In this document: piece after piece, positions 56,005 through 64,000 of the stretch
Position numbering within the stretch: the first letter of the stretch is position 1
Layout: each line of letters begins with the position of its first letter
From: Argyresthia goedartella
Lineage: Eukaryota; Arthropoda; Insecta; Lepidoptera; Argyresthiidae
DNA: 64,000 bases
Reading direction: 5' to 3'
Assembly: GCA_949825045.1 (NCBI GenBank)
Contig: OX463818.1
Location: 33,620,906-33,684,905, forward strand
Position numbers and translations under genes: made by a program
The notes under the pieces: generated by a model
What the model was told of the DNA's origin: nothing
Seen by the model: only the letters and a program-made list of their open reading frames with translations
Databases searched by the model: none

Positions 56005-56804
56005 ATTTTTCTTTTTTTAAACCATGTACTTAATTTCAAACACAATGTAAAATTGTTCATGAAACTAATAAACTGAAACTGAAACTGAAATGCGCTACAT
56101 TTATAAAATGAATCTAATAGACAAATCATTGTAGGCATCTACATCGTCCGAAGAAACTACAGTAATATAAACTATTCTTTCAAAAGGCGTGCAAAGGGCC
56201 CAGTCACGACTTCGCGTCCGAACACTAATACAATTCTGAAAGTATCGCGAATTGTACAGTTTGCCAATTGCTTAAGTACTGGCTTTCTAAAGGTTTCTTA
56301 TCAAAATGGGGCAACTTAAATGGCCTTTTGTAAAAGTAAATAGGAGGACCACGAAGCACGAATTGCAAAATTATGCCCGGCAAGAGCTTGAAGACTGTAA
56401 AAAATATTTTGGATTCTGTTTGCCAGAAGGCGCAAGCAGAAATGTTTTGGCACGACAAAAAGAAAGCGAATCGTGTCAATCTTTGTACAGGCATGAGGTC
56501 ACGATGACTGGGCGACACGCTTACTTACTCGTTGCTTAAATAGTCGTAATTGCCTCGCCGGAATGCACAAAATAACAAGTTACACAATAACGTTGCACAT
56601 TTGCACCTCGTTATGACTCCGTGACGTGAGTCAAGACTTCAAGAGTCACGTGTCAATTGGCTCTGAGGCCAACCGACGTGAACTCAATATGTCAACGTTT
56701 AGAGACCCTTTCTATTGCAACAATTGTTTATAGGATCCTTGTATTCAGATGTGCCGTTGGGTTTGGTTGATATTACTAGCAGGAGGTTCAGAAACGACTT
56801 TTGA
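56005..56804. other. Unassigned DNA; one unidentified frame
   Basis: A 77-codon plus frame at 56306-56539 starts MGQLKWPFVKVNRRTTKHEL. I recognise no domain, and a comparable frame overlaps it on the other strand, so coding status is unproven. Confidence 0.4.
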
Positions 56805-56946
56805 AATTATCATTTGAGAAATTTTAAAACAATGTTAAAGCGACTTTGTCTAAAATGGGATATTAAAATGTTCAAGATTACTTAAATAACGGGACTTTAT
56901 GGGATTAATCTTACTCAATGTGTTGAGTAAGATCGCTATTAATAAT
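56805..56946 (+). mobile_element. LINE tail fragment, same family as 32290
   Basis: ATGTTAAAGCGACTTTGTC, ATGTTCAAGATTACTTAAAT and GGGACTTTATGGG match 32330-32405. Cut off by the composite element at 56947. Confidence 0.65.
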
Positions 56947-57437
56947 TTTATCTACACACTTATCATAAACCCTCTTTACTGCGTACAAAAACCGCACGTT
57001 ACGATCGGCATAATGTTAAACTACTTGGTAAAAAATCATTTCTTATCTGAAAAATTACACATTATGACCATAATGTGTAATTTTTATACACATTATGACA
57101 TTCAAATTTCGAACGCCGACGCCCGCCTCGTGCCGCCCCTAGTTTGTCTGTGAAGTTGGTACTGACATTCAAAATTCGAAAGCCGACGCCCGAAGTTGGT
57201 GCTACAGAACAAGCTAAACAACTGCAGAGCCACAATGCCGGTCAAACATGCGGTTCCGTGGACACATCAAAGAGAGCTTATGATATGTGTGTAGATAAAC
57301 TAGTGTATATAACTGTACATAATTAGGCATTAAAACTCTCGAGTGATATTATTATGAAACTGCCTTCGGCTCGTTTCATAAACCCACTCTCGAGTTTTAA
57401 TGCCCTCCATTATGTATCAGTCACATAAACTACTATA
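56947..57437 (-). mobile_element. Composite inverted-repeat element, unit 5 (reverse)
   Basis: Starts TTTATCTACACACTTATCAT and ends TGTATCAGTCACATAAACTA. Both modules are present in reverse order and orientation relative to units 1-4. Confidence 0.7.
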
Positions 57438-57511
57438 AAACATAAAAAGGGTTTTTGCTGATCATTTTTTGCTGTGCAAATCAGTATTTTTGATGTGCGA
57501 TTAAATACTAG
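57438..57511 (+). mobile_element. hAT-like MITE, right half only
   Basis: AAAACATAAAAAGGGTTTTT and TGATGTGCGATTAAATACTA GCC match the right end of 18746-19001. The left half is not found on the other side of the composite element. Confidence 0.6.
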
Positions 57512-60299
57512 CCATTCAAAATCAGTTTGACAAAAGTTTAACAAGTGGTCAACAGCTAATTTGGGAAACCGGGCGATATTCCCCTCAAAAAAGTCGGCTT
57601 TTTAAACTTGGCAGAGCGTTCAATCGATGTCCATGAATAATAAAATTCAAAGAAAACATTTTCTCAGAACGAATAGCCGATGATGTAACTGGGTTTAATC
57701 TGATTCAAGAGTTAAACATTCATGCAAACCACGGCGACAAATTGCATTTGCAGTGAATATTTTAAAAACATCTTCAAGTGATTCCTTGACATTCTATAGT
57801 TACAACTTGCTTGATAGTTCTCCCTTCTAAGACCAGGCTGGGCTATTCGGCTGAACGTGGTAGAGATATCAGTGTAGCTGCAGCTATGATTCCTCTAATT
57901 GGGAATAGAGCCTTGAAGGCACTTGGCCCAAAAATGCGAATATTTTGATGGATCTCTCTCACTCAACTGGTCTTATTTTGCAATGCAGATATGTTATTTT
58001 AAATTTTCACTCGTGCAGTTTTGTGTAATAAGTATTGTACATATTGTATTATCAGAACAGTCAATAAATGCAGGCTGCAAATTTTATGACTCAAGCAGGA
58101 CTTTAATTACCCCGATAGCCTAGATCTAGGCTTTGTTATGGGTACTGCACGATTTCTTCACATGCAGTATTTTCTGACTGAAGCGAAGTTGAAGAGAAAT
58201 TGATTGCTATCATAAGAGAACTTAACTTTATCCTCTAATATTAAGCCTCTTCAAGTAATGCATTTTGAAAATGCTTGAAGACCGAAGAATGATTGGACAT
58301 GATTGTTCTAATCTTCTCTAACGAGGTATTTCATCATTAATTCATTAAGAAGTGTACAAAATACCTACAAGCCAGCGAGAAGACGTTTGTGGGAATGCAA
58401 AATATGCGTTCCGTCGTCACTCAATTACAACTGTGACTAATCGATGGACTCTCGATGGACTTGACACTTCATTTAGCAGCTACACCGGACAAAGAAAACA
58501 GCTGAAGACTAATCGCAAGACAAAAGCAACGGATGAAAAAAGAAAAAAGGTTTTGGACCTTCTCATGTCTCGTGGCATCCAAAGCCGAGGTCATTGCCTG
58601 CCAGTCAAAAAAATGGCATTGTCATGTTTACCATTGACGGGATGGAGCGAAGCGATACGGTGATCGCATCGTGAATCTTAACAACAGTTATGTTCTATTG
58701 TAAATTGTTGTTGGGTACTTTTTGTGGACAGAAAAAAGAGTATTGGCATGTGCGTGGATTAATGAATATTTTGATAGAATGGGGGCCGTTATGATAAGAT
58801 CCAATAATCGAATTTGGAATATTGCACCGATACAAACCATATGCATACACAGGTACACACAGAAATTCTTCCGTTTTTTATGATATAACAAAAAGGCTAA
58901 ATGATGTGGTTACTGTTATAAAGCGTGGGTGTATATTAATGATCTATAATTCGACAAGCAAATCGTATGATTATACGGAAGGCCGAAATAACATGTCTTT
59001 CGACGAAGGTCTACTACCTAATAGTAAACACCAATAGCTAATATATTATGTTTTGTTGTTGTAAGTGAATAATAACGAAGTACAAAGATAAAATTAATTT
59101 TTATCCATCTTTATTCATAGTTACAAGACTGTCAGGGTTTTAATGAGCATTACCTTATGTCCTTCAAATTTGCCTTGCCCATACATCCGAAGTTTACTAA
59201 CAGTGAAACTGTGTTGATAAGTGAAATACCTCAGAAATGGTTGTAATAGATCATTTGGTAAGCAACAAACAAGAAAAAAATAAGTAAACACAGAACGTTT
59301 TTGAGACAGACGGATACGAATACCTAATACCCGCCCAGTTAAGCATTCCTTTCGACTTCACAATAAAGAGTTTAATGCACTCAATTGCTGTATACAAATT
59401 GTTAAAAATATTTGAAGGTGGAACCGCGACCAGTCTGGCACATCTCCCGAGCTTGTCACTAAAGGTTTTTGAGGTCAGTAACCTGTTTCGCTGAGTCTGC
59501 TTTGGTAACTATATGCATATAGTGAGACACGACACAGCGGTTGGTACCTATTTAACTGTTGGAATGGAAGGTCTGGCCGAACTAGGTGACTCGTATTGGT
59601 GAAAGGGCCCTAACTGAGTTTGTATGTTTTGTTGCACTTTGAGGAAGCTATATAGAATAATATATCTATATATCTGTATTAATCTATATCGCTCCCTCAA
59701 GGTAGAACAAAACATACACACATACATATTCAGTGATACGACATACACATGAAAATGTACTAAGAAAGATCTCTTTCTTTGTACATTTTCATCATGCAAT
59801 ATGTGGACGGACTAATCTCAATACTTAAGGGTTACAAGTAACATGTAACAGTATACTCGAACTGGCTGCTTGCTTGTAGGTACCACTACGCGGTTTGGCC
59901 TACTTTTTGTTCTCAGCTAGTTCAACATCCGTTACGATAGGGACAGCTTTTTATACAAAAAACGCATTTCTTACAAAGCAACTTCGCTTGGATTGTGTTA
60001 CACACGTTTTCGTTGCTACTTATACAGAGTACACAAATGGAAATATGGGGAGTTCATAATATACCATGTGGATCTTAGTAAACATAAGACATTGTGAACC
60101 CATAAGACTCTCTAGCAACTATTCACTAAACTGCAGATACTGCCAAATAAATCGTAAGTGTTCTTGAAAACTCAATTTATCTAGGAGATAGGGGTTATCC
60201 TTAACACAACATAACTTGTGAAACAGGCTATATACGTCAGTCTATTGCGTCGGCGGCGGTGGGCAGACCTCTGGGAAATATCGGGAAATCTAGATATAG
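57512..60299. other. Unassigned DNA with decayed coding-like stretches and hairpins
   Basis: A plus-strand stretch near 57828-57948 (TRLGYSAERGRDISVAAAMI, PLIGNRALKALGPKMR) and the frame at 58352-58663 look vaguely coding, but I recognise neither. AGCCTAGATCTAGGCT near 58118 is a 16-bp palindrome. The 59749-59792 hairpin is listed separately. Confidence 0.4.
59616..59792. repeat. Nested inverted repeats
   Basis: TGTATGTTTTGTTGCACTTT with GAGG (about 59617-59642) is inverted against CCCTCAAGGTAGAACAAAAC (about 59693-59712). Directly beyond, 59749-59792 is a 44-bp near-palindrome (ATGAAAATGTAC..AAGAAAG and its complement). Confidence 0.7.
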
Positions 60300-60304
60300 A
60301 ACAA

Positions 60305-60480
60305 TTTTCAACCGACTTTAAATAGGAGGAGGTTCTCAATTCGACAGTTTTATTTTTTTGTATCTTTGTTACGAGGTCATTCCGTCAATTATGAATCGAT
60401 TTTGACGATTCTTATTTTGATTGGTAGGTCATACTACAGAGGTGGTCCCATATAAATTATATCAAAATTGATATGGCAAT
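60305..60480 (+). repeat. Lepidopteran repeat (ACCGACTT..AGGAGGAGGTTC)
   Basis: CAACCGACTTTAAATAGGAG and GAGGTTCTCAATTCGACAG, then TATCTTTGTTACGAGGTCAT and ATCGATTTTGACGATTCTTA. I recall this motif as a very common repeat in butterfly and moth genomes. Confidence 0.6.
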
Positions 60481-60702
60481 TTTTGAAAAAATCGACAAAA
60501 ACAAAAAAAATGGTTCCCTTTAGCATATGTTTAGATGAGGACTTTTCCTTGTATAAAGACGACATTGGCATCCCGGCCGGGGAAGAAGAAATAGGGCTTG
60601 AACTTGGAGTCGGTTTTGTTAAGGGCTTGTGTTTAAACGATTACCAAAAAAGCACCTATTTTACTACCAATAAATTCGAAATGACTGCCAGAATGGATAA
60701 AT

Positions 60703-60910
60703 GTCCACCAAATTGTGTTTGGATAAAAGATCGCCAAACTTCTTTTTATGTTTTGTGTTCTTAAGTTTATGTTTTAAGTATTTTTTGTTGTTCTTACATG
60801 TTCAACCTAAGCTACCGCAGTATTTTGCCCTGATATTTTTTGCAACTTTTGGTGTTCATTTATCCATTTTGGGTAGGAAAAAATATTTTGGTGATCATTA
60901 TATTTGATGC
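60703..60910 (-). repeat. Repeat lacking the hairpin module (empty site)
   Basis: Shares both flanks with 20560-20780, but a single ACCTAA (60805-60810) replaces the 53-bp module-plus-repeat. An overlapping 98-codon plus frame at 60468-60764 runs into this repeat and is not supported as a gene. Confidence 0.75.
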
Positions 60911-61347
60911 CTTGTGTTTAACTTGGTGAATTATCAGTGCTTTTAAAACTCCAGACACTCTTCGCTTGATTGACAGGGCCCATAACAGTCACGTATTAGA
61001 TTAGTACACCACTCTTTAGCAAGGTCCGATGCTTATCTCTCGTTTAACGTGAACTCTGATAAATACGAAATACCGTTTTAAAACTGTACCGAGACGCGGC
61101 GAAGTACCTACTGGCGATAGACTCGGTAACTTTTCACACGGTTGGCGGATGGTGTATGTCAAAGAGGATTTAGAGAGAGCGCCAGATATAGGTGCTTCAA
61201 CTGCGAGTTTAGATACCTACAGCGCTATAAAATCATGGCAGCAGTGATTCTATGGGGGTCAAAACTAAACTAATAAAAGCGAGTTTCAAACTAATTGTAT
61301 TTTAAAACTGGCTATGGGACAAGAGCGGTCGGATTTCAAGTAGTTAT
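60911..61347. other. Unassigned intergenic DNA
   Basis: No gene recognised. Confidence 0.5.
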
Positions 61348-61350
61348 TTA

Positions 61351-61607
61351 GGGGAAATGTTAAACTGCACATCCATAATACTGATTTGCACAGCAAATAT
61401 ACTGATTTTCACGACAAATATCAGGGCAAAATACTGCGGTAGCTTAGGTGAAGGGTAAAGGGGGTGAGCGAAGCGAAGCCCTCTTTATTCTTCGTATTAG
61501 GTTGAACTTGTCAGATCCACAAAAATACTTAAAACATAAAAAATATTTTTGCTGATCCTTTTTTGCTCTGAAAATCAGTATTATTGCTGTGCAATTAAGT
61601 ACTAGCC
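61351..61607. mobile_element. hAT-like MITE copy
   Basis: Left end GGGGAAATGTTAAACTGCAC, right end CTGTGCAATTAAGTACTAGCC. The 8-bp flanks GTTATTTA and GTTCTCTA match at 6 of 8. The hairpin module is at 61450-61496 between TTAGGT repeats. A short internal duplication of the TACTGATTT-CA word is present near 61380-61410. Confidence 0.7.
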
Positions 61608-61860
61608 GTTCTCTAGTTCGACATGAACCATTTCTGTCCTTGTGTAACCAGCTTTATTCTGTCGTAACAAAACGGTTTGGAGGTACCTATGCAAGGTGGG
61701 GTGGTTAGTACTTAGTAAGCTTGCAGGCTTAAATATCAATTATTAATAAAATTAAGGTTATCCTTACAAATAAGCAACCCAACCAAACAGAAGAGACCGG
61801 CTACCTTTATTCCGATTGGTTGGGTCATCAAACCAAACCACTTGGCGACAATCAACTGAG

Positions 61861-61990
61861 ACCATACTGCCATGGTGAGCTGACACTGGGCGGAGCTCGA
61901 AATGGCTCGAGATCGGACCAAATGGAAAACCTTACTTGGAGCCCTTCCCCTGAAGAGGTAACAGGATGAGAAAGTTAACTCGCCACCTCG
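61861..61990 (+). pseudogene. Possible LINE RT C-terminal scrap
   Basis: A plus frame gives ELEMARDRTKWKTLLGALPL KR. The A.DR..W..L..A pattern ends many R1/RTE-type LINE proteins. Only about 25 codons, so it is uncertain. Confidence 0.4.
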
Positions 61991-64000
61991 CTCTGTTGAC
62001 GTCATAGCGGCCGTCACTGTCCTACTGACGCATCGAGGGAGAGAGCGAGCGAGAGGGCGGGAAACGCATTGCCATCGCGGGTGCCATGTTAACTTTGTGG
62101 CGTAGTATAACACAACCATTCAATTAGGGATTTTCAGACAGCTCAGTTATCAAAGAAGCTCGCCAGGGATGGTGTCGATCCACAAATTCTTTCACGGCCT
62201 CTAACGAGCTATTTGGTAGTTTTTTTTAACTAACTGTTAGAAAACTCCTCATTTAAATAAGTGTATTAATTAATTATTAAAGCGGACCGAACCTTTTTAC
62301 CCGACTGTATCGAAGCGAAAAATAGGAGGCTTATGGGTTTAACCTGTCTGTTCTTGAATTTTCTCGTAACTACTCAATGGCTTAACCGATTTTGATAAAT
62401 GGTACGTCATTAGATTCGTTGTGATACCCGACATGCAATAAAACAAAAATGACGCATTTTATGCTCTTTAATATGCGGGCTAAATAAAACTTTTTCCAAG
62501 GCTCTCTGGTGGGTTATCAAAATAAAAGGGTTTTAATCTTGCACTAGACATGAATAATACACGATAGTTTTAAATTAGGTCACTCGATAAGTTTTGAGAT
62601 GCTCATAATTTAAAAATGTAACGCATCTGTATTATAAATTTTTAAAGCAAGTTTATTTAAAAACAGAACGCAAGTAGCCAGTTTGCTGTGTTTGCTCCAA
62701 TTCTGTAAAAAATAACGTATAAAGCTGGAGGTTTCTAGTCGCCTCTTTGCCTCCAGCATCTAAAACATTGAGGTGACGGAATTTAAATTGAGTTCTATAT
62801 TTCCCTGTACCTTATACATGTGTTAATGAAGGAGAGTATCTATTTCGAAAACATGTGATATAAATATTGTCAATATCTTGTATAGTTTTTTCTTGTCTCA
62901 AAACTTATCGAGTTACCTACGTAATTACGTCATTTATTTGCATATCGGAGCGATTGTTCTCAAATGTCTTTCTTTACTTCCAAGTATTTCGCTAGCGTGA
63001 CACTTCGGGGTACCATATTTCACATAATATACCATATTTCATATTACATATAGTATAGGTATGCCACATTCATCGTCCGCGAAAAATATATATTCGAGAC
63101 GCGGAGATATTTCAGGCTTCCATAGAAAAAGATTCGAACCTCTTTAAAAGAGTACATAACAATAGGATTAAAGAAGTACTTACAATAGTAGGTCTCCAGC
63201 GATATGGCTAGACCCGAGTCATCTGAAATAAGGGTGAAGCTATTGACAACAGCTGGTGATATTGGTGCTAGCTAACTAAAATGTACAATCAACAAAATAC
63301 ACTGATCCACGTTCATAGAGTTGATTTTGTTTATAATATGTATGCGCTACTCCCTTTCTTAGGGGGCGTCCATTAATTACGTAAGGCGTTTTTGACAATT
63401 TTCTGGACGCTCCATTACTAACCCTATGGAATCGGACTAGACTACCAATCAGACACATTGGCATAGGTACTTGTGCAGAATTTGTGGTATATAAAGACCT
63501 CAAGCTAATAAGTGAATTTACATCTTATGCGTTGTTATCATTACTGCTCTGTTTCGATTCCATATAAATTTGCCACATCGCTAGTAAAAAAAACCTAGGC
63601 CCGGCGCGAACAAAATGTACCTCAAAATATAGTGTACTTAGGTAATTAGTGAGTAAAAGTGTCAAGTAAATTTTTTTTAAACACCTACTTAATATGGATA
63701 CATGATCGTCAGCACAGAATGTCGCCTGTTATGAGAAAAGCCTTAGTGCATACATTTTATAAATAAAACCAATTAGCAAAGAGATTAGCTAGGCGTACAT
63801 ACTAATTAGTATGCAGCCCAGCTATTTCAGTTTCTTACAGTACAGACTATAAAATGAATAGGTTTTCAATCAATACAGAACATAGATCATAAAACGAATG
63901 TGTTTTATCAACATAGATCATATCAGATGAGATCATAAATCGAAATATTCTTTATTGATAAAACACAAATTCATAGCCACATAAGCCTCTACAGTGCAAA
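61991..64000. other. Unassigned intergenic DNA
   Basis: The 61980-62100 stretch is unusually GC-rich but has no exon-like structure that I trust. GGGGGCGTCCATTAATTACG at 63362-63381 matches a short motif I recall as widespread in insect genomes. No gene is recognised. Confidence 0.45.

Noticed and set aside
57828..57948. Coding-like stretch as a conserved gene fragment
   Set aside because: Open for only about 40 codons with no domain recognised and no splice signals that fit.
60468..60764. 98-codon plus-strand frame as a gene
   Set aside because: Its last third runs into a repeat shared with 20560-20780; no recognisable domain.
61736..62119. 127-codon minus-strand frame as a gene
   Set aside because: Repetitive Ser/Arg-rich composition from a GC-rich patch, no domain, and the opposite strand carries a LINE-like scrap.

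Overview
The window looks like a stretch of a lepidopteran (moth or butterfly) nuclear genome: AT-rich, with no operons and no complete host gene that I can recognise. It is packed with nested transposable elements typical of insects. Support for Lepidoptera comes from the element mix (BEL/Pao LTR element, piggyBac, mariner, several CR1/jockey-like LINEs, tRNA-derived SINEs whose head reads CTCTGTGGCGCAGCGG) and from interspersed repeats I associate with moth and butterfly genomes (GGTCAAGTGCGAG...GGGTTCCGTA and ACCGACTT..AGGAGGAGGTTCTCAATTCG). This assignment is inference, not a search result.

Layout. 1-7.7 kb: repeat-rich intergenic DNA with a 375-bp tandem duplication (2301-3047), a mariner scrap, SINEs, a LINE tail and nested MITEs. 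7.74-12.1 kb: a BEL/Pao LTR retrotransposon on the minus strand with near-identical 545-bp LTRs and a perfect 5-bp target duplication. Its coding region carries a large in-frame internal deletion and one UGA. 12.1-23 kb: MITEs, fold-back elements and a SINE. 23.2-25.5 kb: the best-preserved gene, a minus-strand piggyBac-type transposase with an uninterrupted main exon and a convincing small first exon. 26-36 kb: more MITEs, LINE tails and hairpins, and at 34447-34557 (minus) one isolated, GC-rich, splice-site-flanked coding exon that may be the only host exon here. 36.2-40.6 kb: an almost full-length CR1/jockey-like LINE on the minus strand. 41.1-42.3 kb: a dead mariner. 42.3-43.4 kb: a lepidopteran repeat split by a 5-prime-truncated LINE. 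44.2-46.7 kb: decayed coding remnants. 46.9-50.7 kb: a second LINE on the plus strand, a near-identical relative of the source of the 42.6-kb fragment. 51-64 kb: LINE scraps, SINEs, MITEs and unassigned sequence.

How things relate. The LINEs (RT plus endonuclease) would supply trans machinery for the SINEs, the piggyBac protein acts on TTAA-flanked elements, and the MITE families would need hAT-like or other transposases not seen here. Nesting gives relative ages in several places. The most unusual pattern is a 46-47 bp G/C-rich hairpin module, bracketed by ACCTAA direct repeats. It is shared by otherwise different MITE families and exactly absent from one copy. I found no CRISPR array, rRNA gene, true tRNA gene or demonstrable new system.
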